Of a DNA stretch of 64,000 bases, positions 22,866 to 34,974 are shown piece by piece. The DNA lies in the NCBI GenBank assembly GCA_037043455.1, contig JAWPHD010005570.1, positions 62,001-126,000 of the forward strand. The letters run 5' to 3'. The position numbers were made by a program, and so were the translations under genes. The notes beneath the pieces were generated by a model that was not told the DNA's origin, ran no database searches, and saw nothing but the letters and a program-made list of their open reading frames with translations. Source of the DNA: Cyrtodaria siliqua. Lineage: Eukaryota > Mollusca > Bivalvia > Adapedonta > Hiatellidae. The stretch's first letter is position 1. Every line of letters starts with the position of its first letter.

Positions 22866-23700
22866 ATGCAGGGCTCGTGGAAATTGCTGGTTTTAAAAGT
22901 TCTAGACTGAAATGATGGACACCAGACCGATTGAAATCATCAAAAACCTGAACTAAATTGGTCCGAAATGTAGGACGCTTAACTGAAAATCTGAAATAAA
23001 TCAATCTTTTGCACCTTTTAACAGGCACATCCGCAAAAAACATGTTGAGCTGTTAATTTCCTGTATAACTTGACACCTCTGTTGTCCGCCAAGGCGATAA
23101 TTGCCCATTAATTGAACCAGAGCTAACCAAGTGACTATAACGTGTGACGTGTTGAATTATCGAGTAATTAGACACACCGGTCCGCCTTTTATTACTGCAT
23201 TTCAGCCAATCACAAGACTTGATTTAGTTCGAGTTGACACAGTAAAATAATTTTAACATGATGACCATTGCATATACATGTAATTACACCACCATTAAAC
23301 AAATAAAAACAACAACACCCTGTCTTCTTTGTTTAATTTGTCTAAGCGATTACGACAATAAAGGAATTGAATAGAATTGAAAGCAACGTTAGCTTTCCAG
23401 ACATCGACCAACTGCAACGTAAATGTTTTTTTGTTTTTTCAGTTTAAAAAAAATCTATTTCGGTCTTATAGGAACATTCTAAAATGGTTTTATCAAAATA
23501 ATAAAAACAAAAGTAGTTACCCGCCAAATGCAGGGTGTTGAAATAAAAGATTCTATTCAATTCTATTAGCTCTTAAATGCGCAAGATGGAGCAAAATCGT
23601 TAAAACTTTGAGCATTTATAACATCTTTCTTTGATGTGTTGATGTCTCCAGGTTGTATGTTGTGTGTGTCTTACAGTGGCACCATATTGTTTTAAGCTTA
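22866..23700. other. CCDC6 intron 1, unannotated stretch
   Basis: A/T-rich, no gene or clear repeat. The words attctattcaattctatt (23549) and aattgaatagaattga (23365) are partly complementary. Confidence 0.5.
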
Positions 23701-23714
23701 TGTGATTGTGAGGT

Positions 23715-24125
23715 TACCGTCGCCCGTCCATTAACTTTTGCCTCATTAAGACGACCTTCATTTTTCATCAGGATAAAAAATCAGCCAGATCGGACAAGTA
23801 ATAACAAGATTATGGCCTATATTTTGCCTTAAGACGATAGGGTCTTTATTTTTCTTCTGATCTTTACCAAACTTGACCAGATTGTTGATATCAATATTAA
23901 AAAGCTCAGAGACAAGTTTGAAAACCAACCAGATTGAACCAGTAACAACAGAGGTATGGCCCTTGATATAGTTAAATATGCTATATTTTGCCTCGTTAAC
24001 CAAACTTGGTCATATTGGTGATTGCAATAATAGCTCTAACAAATTTGAAAAGCAACTGTAGATCTGTTATGGTCCTTGATTTATTGAAAAGTCTTATTTT
24101 GCTTTTAATTTAAATTTGTTAGCTA
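23715..24125 (+). repeat. Dispersed repeat, headless copy of the 47981 family
   Basis: It starts at cgtcgcccgtccattaactt, with units marked tgatctttaccaaacttg, ccagattgttgatatcaata and agttatggccctt-like text. It shares these phrases with 47981-48640. It ends about 50 bp before exon 2. Confidence 0.65.
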
Positions 24126-24176
24126 TTTCATCTGATCTTTACCAAACTTGTTCAGAATATAAAATTACAATTTCAG

Positions 24177-24326
24177 CAAGCTAGGGCGGAACAGGAGGAG
24201 GAATTTATCAGTAACACGCTGCTGAAGAAGATACAGCTGTTAAAGAAGGAGAAGGAATCCCTTGCCATGAACTATGAACAAGAGGAAGAATTCCTCACCA
24301 ATGACCTGTCCAGAAAACTTATGCAG
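24177..24326 (+). CDS. CCDC6: CCDC6 exon 2
   Basis: 150 nt, residues 75-124, acceptor aatttcag, donor atgcag|gtagag, phase 0 on both sides. Continues the coiled coil: [20 protein letters not shown] and [19 protein letters not shown]. The block EQEEEFxxNxLxxKxxxL occurs twice here and again in exons 3 and 4, the internal repeat typical of CCDC6. Confidence 0.95.
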
Positions 24327-25224
24327 GTAGAGAACAGGAGTAGCATATTCATCCCTATAAACTCCCCTTGCATGCTAAATACAAATTGTAAGTAAATACT
24401 TCAGTAATGAGAAATAATGATAAAAGACAGGCTAGGATCCAAACATCAGTAAGATTGTTAAGATACAATCCATTGCCATGCTCCATGCCTTCAAGAATGT
24501 CATTATTCTGGGTGTTTTTATGGCTGTAACTTATAGCCGTTATTGGGCTGTATTCCCAAATGCCAAAACAAATATTTTTTCCCAATTTTGAGACAAAAAT
24601 TTTCATTGAAAGAGAAAAAAAAGAAGCATTAGTGTGACAAATACTGAAAACAAAACAGTTTTAACCGTCTCTGTTGACTGAAAGTAGTATTAAAGATACA
24701 ATTATTAAAGGATTGTTTTACCGTAATTTTTTCCAATTTTATGAAAAATCGCCCTGAACTCTCAATTGTTACGGTATGGGTTATGTTCCCAAAGTGTAGA
24801 AATAAAAACACTCTCATTTCGGGCCCTTAAAGAGGCACTAAAGTAAACTAAATTTCTTCTGTATACCGGTATTCTATACGAGATGAGAGGATGTATTTCA
24901 AAGGTCAAGGTCACCAATGACCCAAACGTGAAAAACCATTGATCTTTGAAACCACACTTCAGGTGGTCTGTACTTAATCAGCAGAGGATTCCTAATGTGT
25001 TTTTTGGTTCAAAGGTCAAGGACACAAATACCCAGTTATTAAAACCTTGTGCGCATGATAGCTTTTCAACCTTGGTATACATAGCTATACTTTTGAAATG
25101 TCACAGGTAGACTGCAGGGTCTTCCACAGAAATAATTTAAGGGATAGGGGAACATAAATTATGACATAATGTTGGTCCTTAGTGAAAATCGTTATGAATA
25201 TGATTCGACACTTGCAGTCATCTT

Positions 25225-26570
25225 TCTTTACTTAGGGTACTACTCTGAAACTATTGGATGGATGTTCATGACACTTAGCAAGAATGTAGCCTATAAGGTC
25301 TAGTTGATCCCATTAAAGGGACAATACCGTGTTCTGCAAAAGGCGTACCACATCGCGATATGGCAGTGTAATTTTAAGATGACGTCACAGTTAAAAATAG
25401 ATTTTAAAAATACATTTTTTGGTGTCTATTTTGCAATGACATAAGGGGTGTTGATTTGGAACCATTACCAAATTGACTGGCATGACATTGAATTGGTGCT
25501 GAACAAAATTCATCTTGATTCGTTTGCATAGAGTTGTATAGGAAAAACTACTTGATTGATTTTTAGCTAGATTGCGAAGAAATATTGGTTAAAAGTTTAC
25601 GGTTTGATGATTTCTGTTCGTCCATCAACGCGTTTTGACGTTTTGGTTAACGTTTTTGTTTTTCCTCAATTTCTCAAAAACTAATTGTCTGAAAGCTATA
25701 AAACTTGGCACACTTATTCATTATCATTACACACTATTATATGACAAGAATCATAACTCTGTGTTGTAGTTTATCTGAATTTCCTCCCTTTTTTACTTAA
25801 ATGTTCAGTCATGTTCCAAACAACATTAGACCAAGAGCTTTTAAACTTGTCATACATTTGTCATACATATTCATCATCATTACACAACCATATGTGACAA
25901 GCATCATAACTCTGTTATGCATTTTACCAGAATTATCCCCCTTTGATACTTAGAATTTCAATTGTGAATGTACAGTCATATTCCAAATACCAATTGTTAG
26001 AAAGCGTTGAAATTTGGCACACATGTTTATCATCAATGTAGAAAGAAGCACAACTCTATTTTACACAACTTGCATTTTACTAGAACTCTATTTTGCACAA
26101 CTTGCATTTTACTAGAATTATCCCCCTTTTCCACTTAAAGACTTTTTGGTTAAAATTTTGAATGAACAGTCCAGTCCTATTTCAAAAACCAATAGACAGA
26201 AAACTTTGAAACTAATGGCATACATGTTCCTCATCATTACTTATAAACCATAAGTGACAAGCACCATAACTCTGCAATTTTTCAGAATTATTCCCCTTTC
26301 CCACTTAGACTTTTGACTGTACAGTCAAAAACATATTGACAACAAACTTTGAAACTTGCCATACATGACGTTCATCATCTGTGTTACAAGCACCATAGCT
26401 CGCATGCTCTTTACCAAATCTTTCCCCCTTTTCATCTTAGATTTTTTCTGGGAAAGTAAGCAATTCGCAATCCGGCGTTCGCACCAATATTGGTGCTTCT
26501 TGTCAGGTAACTTTACAGGAATGTTGCTCTTGATTTCTAGTTGGTCCTAAGTAAATATCAGGTAGGCCTG
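25225..26570 (+). repeat. Mixed dispersed repeats in CCDC6 intron 2
   Basis: At 25225-25580 there is text of the 32791 family (gaaactattggatggatgtt). From 25680 to 26440, five or so units of about 130 bp carry aaacttggcacac, tcatcattacac, gtgacaagcaccataactct and gaattatcccccttt. Related units recur at 37400-37800. Confidence 0.6.
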
Positions 26571-26574
26571 AACT

Positions 26575-27300
26575 TTAAGATGGCCACCGCAGCTAAAAAT
26601 AGATTTTAAAAGTGCAAATTTGTGATGATTATGTGTTATTAATTTGGAACCTTTACCAAAATGACTGGTATAGCATGAAGTTGGCAAATTTGTTCATTTG
26701 ACGTCAAACATGGCCACCAGCAGCCATCTTTGTATACAAAGAGTCCTGTGAAACTGCAGGATTTTCATGAAACTTTACAGGAATGTTTTTGTTTTTAAAT
26801 TTTTTAACTCTGCTGGCCGTCCTACGTCCGTCCATTAACTTTTGCCTTGTGAAGACTCCAGGGCCCTCATTATTATTCGGATCTTTACGAAACTTTGCCA
26901 GTGTCTTTATATCAATGATATATAAGGTAGCTTGTATATATATAACTGCCACATAGTATTTATTACAATATAAGACTTTTCAAAAGCCCATATTATAAGA
27001 TCATTTTATATTTTACCCGACTTTTTATACAGGATCATTATACATTTATATACAACAGTCTATAATATTTTATCAATAGGTATGCGAAGCGTATAACCTA
27101 TAGCCCAGCTTGACAGGTCATCAGAATTGTTTTTACAGGAACATTACTTTTGTCATAAAAATGATTTTATGATGGTCAGTTTTCTTTGTAAGGGCTGCTT
27201 GGACTTGAAAGATGCCTCCTCCAAACATGGCCACTGTTCAAAGATCTAGCTGTTTAGATCTTCAGGTGATCATTTCAAGGTCATGGACCTCTTGTTTTGG
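26575..27300 (+). repeat. Fragments of hairpin-headed repeat families
   Basis: 26575-26790 resembles the body of the 32791/52051 family (gatggccacc, gctaaaaatagatttt, atggccaccagcagccatct). 26806-26945 resembles the 47981 family (ctctgctggccgtcctacgt, ccgtccattaacttttgcct). The tail at 27255-27295 (atttcaaggtcatggacctc) matches the 33700 and 53735 element ends. Confidence 0.55.
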
Positions 27301-27426
27301 GATAGGGTGCTTGGAGGAAGTGAGGCTTCAAAGCTCAGAAATATCGGGTCATGGTAATATTTGGTGTAAGAAATATAAATAGGATACTTTTTTTACACTT
27401 CGCCAATCTGGACATTTATCCGACAG

Positions 27427-27490
27427 CTGCGACAGAAGAAGGTGGAATTGAGAAGCACTTTACGTGATACACAGTTATAACAGTCATCTA
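27427..27490 (+). pseudogene. Decayed copy of CCDC6 exon 3 (5' part)
   Basis: Directly after an AG (ccgacag), ctgcgacagaagaaggtgga matches the first 20 nt of true exon 3 (27551) with one difference. Similarity fades after about 30 nt. It reads [17 protein letters not shown] then a stop, so inclusion would truncate the protein. It is followed by gtgatacacagttata, which recurs after the second fragment at 28304. Confidence 0.7.
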
Positions 27491-27550
27491 TTCATAAGGT
27501 GGCTGCCACACAGAGTTTATATATGGCACATGTGTTTTTCCTGTTCACAG

Positions 27551-27679
27551 CTGCGACAGGAGAAGGTGGAGTTGGAAGTAACACTGGAGAAGGAGCAGGA
27601 GTACCAGGTGAACAAATTAATGAGGAGAATAGAGAAATTGGAGAGGGATACAGTCAACAAACAGTCCACTCTTGAACAG
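27551..27679 (+). CDS. CCDC6: CCDC6 exon 3
   Basis: 129 nt, residues 125-167. Acceptor cctgttcacag, donor gaacag|gtatga, phase 0. It encodes [20 protein letters not shown], then [18 protein letters not shown], then STLEQ. Heptad-compatible coiled coil, strongly similar to human CCDC6. It is flanked on both sides by partial decayed copies of itself. Confidence 0.95.
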
Positions 27680-28303
27680 GTATGACCCTTAAAGTAGCTG
27701 TACCTCCACAATGAGTAAAATTTTACCAAAAATATGTTAAACGTTAAATTACGGTTTCTTAACCCTACTGACATTGAGGTATATATATATAACTTGAATA
27801 TTTTGAGAATTCAAACTATATAAACACAATACCAGTCAGGCCAAACCCCAAAGCTGAAGCATCGAATTAAGAGTTACCAACTCATAATTCATTTTACGCA
27901 TATTCAGTGATCAATCGGTTATTTTAAAAATCCGTGAATAAAGTTTTACTATTGATCGGCACACATGCCACATACTGTGGCATGGCATAATTTCTCGCAA
28001 AAAGTTGAAACAAGCTGATGAGACTTGGAACCAGTAAAACTTTACCTAAAGTATTTGTAGACAGACTATAATAAATATATTGAATAAAACTGCATCATAT
28101 GTCGTTTAATAATAAAAATACAAAAGACGCAGCATTTTGATTACCTGTACGATGGTACTGAAACTAGAAGCCTGGTACTCGTTTATTTTTATTTTGACGA
28201 ATATTGTACTCAAATACTTTAACATTATCTGGAGCACTGTAATGATAATGTAAATAAGATGGTGATCACAGGTCACATGATTAGCCACATAAACTTATGA
28301 AGT

Positions 28304-28395
28304 GAATACAGAAACTGGAGAGGGATACAATCAGCAAACAGTTGGCTGTCAAAGCCATTCGCAGTGATATATCAGTTATAATGTACTTAAGATGG
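28304..28395 (+). pseudogene. Decayed copy of CCDC6 exon 3 (3' part)
   Basis: 28304-28341 matches exon 3 positions 27627-27664 with 4 differences in 38 nt, reading IQKLERDTISKQL in frame. It is preceded by aatacag, which could act as an acceptor. After it comes gtgatatatcagttata, similar to the text after the fragment at 27427, so both fragments probably derive from duplicated copies of exon 3 plus a shared flank. Confidence 0.7.
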
Positions 28396-28730
28396 TCACA
28401 ACATTAAACGTGATGACTTCTACTCCACGCGGCTAGCTGTATTATATGTTTGGGCCTCACTGAAATGGGTTTACTCCAGTGGATCCGGCATCCAAGAATG
28501 CTGCTAACAGGTCAAGATTCAAGAGTTCAACACAACACTGTTTCATCATCATCTTTATGTATATGTAGTTACTGCATTGTTGCATTGGTTGTGTTAGATC
28601 TGTATTGGAAACAATATTTTATTTGGACATTTAATGGCACCTCTGTATTTACACTTGTAATTGTATGTATGACGTTTTACAATATTTTTAGACGGACTCA
28701 ATATTGTATCTTTAATTTTGTATTTTTTAG

Positions 28731-28835
<105 letters not shown>

Positions 28836-28924
28836 TAATTAGATAATTGTACGGATTCATGTAATGTGTGGTTCGAGATTTTTGTTTAAAAGAAGAAATC
28901 GTGTGTATCCCTGTCTATATAGTG

Positions 28925-29190
28925 TAGTGTGGTGTGCGACCCTAAGGTTTTATAGTTCCTCTACCATGTGTGCCGAGAGGAGATTCCCTCAATGACACGG
29001 CATTATGTCTGGACTTTTTGTGGTGCGTTGATTGTATGTGGGGACCTCAGTTTTAAGTCTCATCTGAAAGGCTGTTAAGGTGGGAGATACTTTTAAATAA
29101 CCCGAATCATTCATGGCTAGCATTGAACCTGCAACGCCTGGATTACTAATCTATGATGCTGACTTTTACACCACGGCAACCACCTGTCTA
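28925..29190 (-). repeat. tRNA-derived SINE, minus orientation
   Basis: On the minus strand, ttgccgtggtgtaaaagtc gives an A-box-like start near 29180, and gcaggttcaatgctagcc a B box near 29105-29122. Body phrases include agtctcatctgaaag (as read on plus, 29056-29070). It fills most of CCDC6 intron 4. Confidence 0.62.
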
Positions 29191-29307
29191 TATAGTTGTA
29201 TTGTTCCTGTTTAAATTAGATGTTCCTACTCTAATGGATATTTTCTGGCCCAATCTGTTTCTGCCTATTCACTTTTGTGTTTATGAAATATATTCAATAC
29301 TTAACAG

Positions 29308-29465
29308 AATGTTGCAAGAGAAGCTTGAACAACCCATTACTGGTCCCCCGTCACCGCGAGACATCAACAATGGGGACACGGCCCAAAACCTTACCACACA
29401 CATAGACAACCTGAGGGGAGAAGTCACCAAACTGAAGAGGCAGTTGTATTCAGCACAAGTAGAGC
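29308..29465 (+). CDS. CCDC6: CCDC6 exon 5
   Basis: 158 nt, about residues 202-255. Acceptor cttaacag, donor gtagagc|gtacgt, phase 2 in, 1 out. It encodes MLQEKLEQPITGPPSPRDIN, a Pro-Ser break in the coiled coil with a conserved PPSPRDI motif (a proline-directed phosphorylation context), then HIDNLRGEVTKLKRQLYSAQ. In human CCDC6 the equivalent region is EKLDQPVSAPPSPRDIS. Confidence 0.94.
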
Positions 29466-29654
29466 GTACGTAGATTTTGTTGAACAATAATTGTTCTACA
29501 CTTTGTATACTCCTTGTTTTATTTAATTTTTTCCCCATTAAAGTTTTCAGTTACTCCATTTTTAAGTCATGGATAACCCTCCCTCTTCAAACTTAGACAG
29601 ATAATCTAAATAACAGCTGACTAACCTTGCCTTACTTTTGACATTGATTCTGGT

Positions 29655-30000
29655 TAAGGTGTTTGTTTTTTCGAAGAAAAATTTACTTTTCAATCAGTGA
29701 CCAAGAAAGCAAAGGCGTCACCAATTAGTTTTTGTGTTTATCTTTGTTTCATAGGAACTGCATGCCCAGGCTTGAATCATAGTTATATATTGGATAGTAC
29801 CTCTCAAAGTGGTTCCACAGATGACCTTGACTTTTATGGGTCATTAACTTTGTGAGTTTATGTTAGTTTAATCCATTTTTCAGAAATAAATGCGCTTGAT
29901 CGATCAAAGTTGATTCATAGTTATATGTTGGGTAGTAATTATGTAGAGTGGTTCCACAGATGACCTGTATCATGCTGTCATTGACCTCTCTTTAGTTTGT
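29655..30000. repeat. Dispersed repeat fragment
   Basis: It begins tttgttttttcgaagaaaaa, like the head at 21040. Two units carry catagttatatrttggrtag and gtggttccacagatgacct. Confidence 0.5.
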
Positions 30001-30497
30001 ATAAAGTCGTGCCAATCTGTCAAAAAACTAGATCATACGGTCAAGTGAAAGAAAACGAAAAACCCAGGTAGAATCTTGAGAAAACTTCAGCTGTAGCATC
30101 ATGGCATCGACTTTTTTTACTAGGCATGTGTTCCCTATAAAACCCTTGACTTGACCATTGGGTGTTTTAATATCTCAAACAAGCGTGGTACTGTTAGTAA
30201 TATGAAAACATCAACATGTTTTTTCAATCAAAGTACTAAAAGAACTGACAGATTGCAGTTATGAGGAAATCAAAAGCGAGAAAATGCAGTTTGTTTAATT
30301 GGACATGCGACACATAGAAAGTTAGGAATAATGTCTTGTGTAAAATAAATATATTCACGACATCAGAATCTGTTCCTAACTTTCGACATGCCACATAACA
30401 GTTAAGGACCTATCTCGAGCCGATTGTATTCGGGTTGGTGGCGGGGATGGGAGGGAGAAAGAATTTGTATAGATGACTTCAAATCACTCTTAATGAT

Positions 30498-30668
30498 GAT
30501 GGGGCCCGCCAAGTAAAGCTTGGTATGATGAGGCCCGCCAAGTAAAGCTTGGTATGATGAGGCCCGCCAAGTAAAGCTTGGTATGATGAGGCCCGCCAAG
30601 TAAAGCTTGGTATGATGAGGCCCGCCAAGTAAAGCTTGGTATGATGAGGCCCGCCAAGTAAAGCTTTG
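30498..30668. repeat. 29-bp tandem repeat, six units
   Basis: The unit is gatgaggcccgccaagtaaa then gcttggtat, nearly perfect. Each holds a small inverted repeat, ccaag-taaag-cttgg. High identity suggests recent expansion. CCDC6 intron 5. Confidence 0.92.
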
Positions 30669-30837
30669 TATGAAGTAACGTGTTTAATAGTGTTAAAAAA
30701 TAATTACAGCTAAATTGCTACCTTTGTTTGTTGTTTGTTTCCTTCATACCGCTAAATTGTTACCTTTGTTTGTTTCCTTCATACAGCTAAATTGTTACCT
30801 TTGTTTGTTTCCTTCATAAATTGTTAACTTTATGTGT

Positions 30838-31765
30838 AGTTAGCTTATATGAAAAAGAAGCTTGGGATTGCATTTGGGGTCAATGTGGTCAAGGTCACTG
30901 TTACTAGTGATAGAAAAACGGTTTCCCGCTCAGAAACTTCAGTTAGAAATGAGATATTGGAATGAAACATTATGGGTAGCTAGCTTATATGAAAAGGAAG
31001 CTTGGGATTGCATTTGGGGTCACTGAGGTCAAGGTCACTGTTACTAAAAATAGAAAAACTGGTTTCTGCTCAATAACTTCAGTTGGGGATGAGATATTTG
31101 AATGAAACGTTATGGGTAGTTAACTTATATGAAAAGGAAGCTTAGGATTGCATTTGGGGTCAAGGTCACTGTAGAAAAACTGGTTTCCGCTCAATAACGT
31201 CAGTTAGGAATGAGATATTGGAATGAAACTTTATGGGTAGGTAGTTTATATGAAAAGGAAGCTTGGGATTGCATTTGGGGTCACTGGGATCAAGGTCAAG
31301 GTCATTGTTAATAATAATAAAACTGTTTGCACTCAGTAACTTCAGTTAGGAATGAGATATTGGAATGAAACTTTATGGGTAGGCTTATATGAAAAGGATT
31401 GCATTTGGGGGTCACTGCTACTAAAAATAGAAAAATGGTTTCCGCTTAGCAACTTCAGTTAGGAATGCAATTTTGGAATGAAACTTTATGGTTAGGTAGC
31501 TGATATGAAAAGGAATCTTGGGATTGCAGTTGGGGTCACTGGGGTCAATGTCATTGTCAGTGTTACTAAAAATAGAAAATAGTTTCCGCTCAGTAACTTC
31601 AGTTAGGAAAGAGATATTGGAATGAAACATTAAGGGTAGCTAGCTTACATGAAAATATCAAGGTCAAGGTCACTGCTACTGAAAATAGAAATATTGTTTC
31701 CGCTCAGTAGCTTCAGTTAGGAATGAGAATGGTTAGGTAGCTATATGAAAAGTTATGCGTAGTCA
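30838..31765 (+). repeat. ~120-bp dispersed tandem repeat, about eight units
   Basis: Units carry tagcttatatgaaaaggaag, cttgggattgcatttggggt, caaggtcactgttact, aaaaatagaaaaacggtttc and gaatgagatattggaatgaa. The same family forms the large array at 56735-60345. Confidence 0.85.
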
Positions 31766-32010
31766 TATTTTTCAGACAGTTAATTGGGCATTTTACGCTT
31801 CTAAATTTAACACGCTACCTAATGCAGGAACGCATTACATTGCTGTAACATTATGCATTTACATGTTCATGTGTTACTTCATCCAAGGAGAAAATTAATT
31901 ATCCTCCAAAAAAATTAAAATTATCACACAATGACTGTTAGGGGACATTGTATTGCATAGCAATACTTCTTCTTGTTTATATTATAAACTAGTGGTAATT
32001 TATCTGGTGA

Positions 32011-32354
32011 GGCCTAATAAAAAAACATGTGTGTTTCCGGTTTCCCGACCGACCCTACTTTATCACCGCCGACCCTAAATATTTTTAGCGGAAAAAAAAA
32101 AATAAAAAAAAAAAAAAAAAAAAAAAATAATAAAAAAAAGTTTTTTTATTTTTTTTTTATTCAAATGATAATTTTATTATCCAGAGTTGTTAAGCATCTA
32201 ATCTGGATTGCAAAGGTTATCAAAAAGTTGCCTTAGTACAAAAATGGCATAATATATGCGAAAAATATATCTAAAAAAAAAACTTTTTCCTACCTACCTA
32301 CCCTAACTTTTTGACAGGGTGAAACCAGAAACACACAAGTTTTTTTTTTAGGCC
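32011..32354. mobile_element. 344-bp MITE with 34-bp inverted ends and TGA target duplication
   Basis: The left end ggcctaataaaaaaacatgt and its continuation gtgtttccggtttc match the reverse complement of the right end at 31 of 34 positions. TGA flanks it on both sides (32008-32010 and 32355-32357). The centre has an A-run followed by a T-run (32092-32158). No open frame. A 3-bp duplication and GG(C)C ends suggest a PIF/Harbinger-like non-autonomous element, but TGA is not the usual TWA, so the superfamily is tentative. Confidence 0.8.
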
Positions 32355-32579
32355 TGAGTAATTGCATTAGCATTGTGTTCTGTCTGTATTTTGTTTACTT
32401 CACTGACTAGCATAGTGGTGTTACATCACATACACCAGCATTATCCACGCTTAGATTGCACTATTCTCATATTTCCCATACATTAGTTACCTCCGACAGG
32501 CGGCGTGCAGGTGAGACCATCCTGTTGTTATTGCAAGACTGCAGGATTTAACAATCCCAGATTTGGTAAATCTAACCTC

Positions 32580-32700
32580 ATCTTAAAAATAAATATTTTA
32601 GATGTTTGACCATCCTTAAAATTTTAGGTAGGTAGGTAACTTTTTTTTTTGGACGATAGTAAAAACCTTCAGAATTTAAAGAAAAATGTGCTACAAATAA
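32580..32700. repeat. Possible relative of the 32011 MITE
   Basis: The text ttaggtaggtaggtaacttt near 32626 echoes the right interior of the neighbouring MITE in reverse complement. The boundaries are not visible. Confidence 0.35.
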
Positions 32701-32790
32701 AACAGATTTTTATTGAAATGGAATTCCTATGAAAAAGTTAGGGTCTTGACTCTTTTTCGTGGTCTAGGTTGGGAAAGAGCAAACCAACTA

Positions 32791-33732
32791 TTTTTAGCTC
32801 GACTGATCAGAGATCAGCAGAGCTTATGCCGTGGTGTGGCGTCGTCCGTCTGTCCGTAAACTTTTATTTGTAGCGACAACTCCTCTGAAACTACTGGATG
32901 GATATTCATGAAACTTTACAGAAATGTTGCCCATAAAGTCTAGTTGATCCTAGCAAAAATTCATGTTGATGTAAAATCCAAGATGGCCGACAAAGCTAAA
33001 AATAGAGTTTTAAAATACAAGTTTGTAGCGACTACTTCTTGAAAACTATAAGTGATATTGATATGGGACTTTTTCTAAAATGATCAGCATGACATGATGT
33101 TGATCCTTGTCAAAAATCATTTTGATTCAACGTTAAACATGGCTGCAGCGGCCATCTTTGTTTACATAGAGTTATATAGTAAAAACTTGTAGCGACTACT
33201 CCTCTGAAACTAATTGGCGGATTGTCATGAAACTTTACAAGAATGTTGCTCTTGATGTCTAATTGATCCTAGCAAAATTTCAGATATGCCAGAAATTCAA
33301 GATGGCCGTCACAGCTAAAAATAGATTTTTAAAAAATAAGTTTGTAGCGACTACTTCTTGAAAACTATAAGTGATATTGATATGGGACTTTTTCTAAAAT
33401 GATCAACATGACTAGATGTTGATCCTTGTCGAAAATTATTTTGATTCGACGTTAAACATGGCTGCCAGTGGCCATCTTTGTTTACATAGAGTTATATAAC
33501 GAAAACTTGTAGCGACTACTCCTCTGAAACCACTTGACGGATTTTCATGAAACTTCACAGGAATGTTGCTCTTAATGTCTAATTGATCCTAGCAAAATTT
33601 CAGGTCGGCCAGAAATTCAAGATGGCCGCCACAGTTAAAAATAGATTTTCAAAAAACAAGGCTGTAGCGACTACTTCCTGCAATCAAAATCAATCAGTAG
33701 AGCTTCAAGGTCATTGACCTCTTGTTTATGGT
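32791..33732 (+). repeat. Hairpin-headed dispersed repeat, full copy
   Basis: Head: tttttagctcgactgatcag, agatcagcagagctta; agctcgactgatc pairs with gatcagcagagct. It is followed by gccgtggtg and ggcgtcgtccgtctgtccg. The body is two to three units of about 320 bp with tagcgactactcctctgaaa, aacatggctgc and ccatctttgtttacatagag. The tail is agtagagcttcaaggtcatt then gacctcttgtt. It sits about 130 bp before exon 6. Confidence 0.82.
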
Positions 33733-33860
33733 CTGTCTTGTAATGGTGTAGATAGACCAAAAACAAACACTTTTATTGTGATGTGTTATAAACAGTTTCA
33801 AAAGTTTGGCATGTGTTCCTTCCCTTCAAGTTGTTGCTTATTGATTGTTTTATTTTGCAG

Positions 33861-34017
33861 ATGAGGAGAAGATGGCACATTATGCACAGGAAGAGCGCCA
33901 CATACGCGAGGAGAATCTACGACTACAGCGTAAACTTCAGATGGAGATGGAGCGGCGGGAAAGTCTTTGTCGCCACCTGTCAGAGAGCGAGTCATCTCTC
34001 GAGATGGATGATGAAAG
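33861..34017 (+). CDS. CCDC6: CCDC6 exon 6
   Basis: 157 nt, about residues 255-307. Acceptor tattttgcag, donor gatgaaag|gtgacc. It encodes [40 protein letters not shown] and [13 protein letters not shown], the last coiled-coil segment and an acidic-serine motif conserved with vertebrates. Confidence 0.95.
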
Positions 34018-34435
34018 GTGACCTCACTGAAACTTACCATAAGAGAACGCATTCAACTAGTTTCTCTGAAACTTGTCATGAATGGTTAACCTATATTAAT
34101 TAGAGACTCAATTTTATTAGCAGCCAGCCCATTCTATGAAAGACGCCTTTACTAAGAGTTAAGTCAGACCTTTTTCAATTGTCCCCCGTCCAAAATGATG
34201 GTGTTGGTATTTGCACTCCAGTATGCTCTACATTCCAGTCATCCTTATTTTGTCCATCCATGCCTGGTCTGTTCAATAACTCTTGAATCACTTAAAATGT
34301 GTGTTGTGTGTGTGGGGGAAGAGGGTGTGGAGGGGATGTGGAGTAATAAAGGGCAAATCTTCCAGAGCTTGAGCTTTAAAATGGTGACTGTGGTGTCAAA
34401 TCCTGCCCTGAAATAGGGTTCACAATTTTACTTAT

Positions 34436-34972
34436 GCTTTTTTAGGGAAACGCTTGAACATTCTTCATCTCTAAAACAACAGGGCATAATTCTCTCCTGT
34501 ATTGCATATAGCATCAGCTTTAAATGCATGATCGTATAGGCCTCTACTAAAATAGAAATACTAGGGTCAAATTTGGCCCAACCCCAGGGGACAAATGTTT
34601 TACATGGGCATATAGACAAGGGGAAAACTTGAAAAAATCTTCTCTAAAACCACAAGGCATAATAAGCTTGTACAGTGCAGCTATAGCTTGTGGTCATTGT
34701 CTAAGTTGTTCAAATCGTGATCCTGAGTTCATATTTGGTCAGGTATAACAGTTTATATAGAGTTTTAAAGGAAAACCTAAATAGTCTTTTCTAAAACTAC
34801 AAGACCTAGAGGTGTAATATGTTGTACGTAGCATAAGCTAATGGTCCCTCTACCAAGTTTTTAAATGGTGATTCATGGGGTCACATGTTTAACATGACTT
34901 ATCTAGGGAAAAAGTTGGTCTTCCTGAAAACAATAGCTGGACTTCTATATTCATGTAGCATTACCTTATGGA
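34436..34972 (+). repeat. Dispersed repeat, about four units
   Basis: Units of about 150 bp with ttagggaaacgcttgaac, tctctaaaacaacagggcat and tgtagcat-type text followed by ggtcaaatttggcc. It directly precedes the 37-bp array. Confidence 0.55.
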
Positions 34973-34974
34973 CT

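Noticed and set aside
33798..34052. 84-codon minus frame over CCDC6 exon 6
   Set aside because: Shadow of the plus-strand exon, which has clear homology and splice sites.
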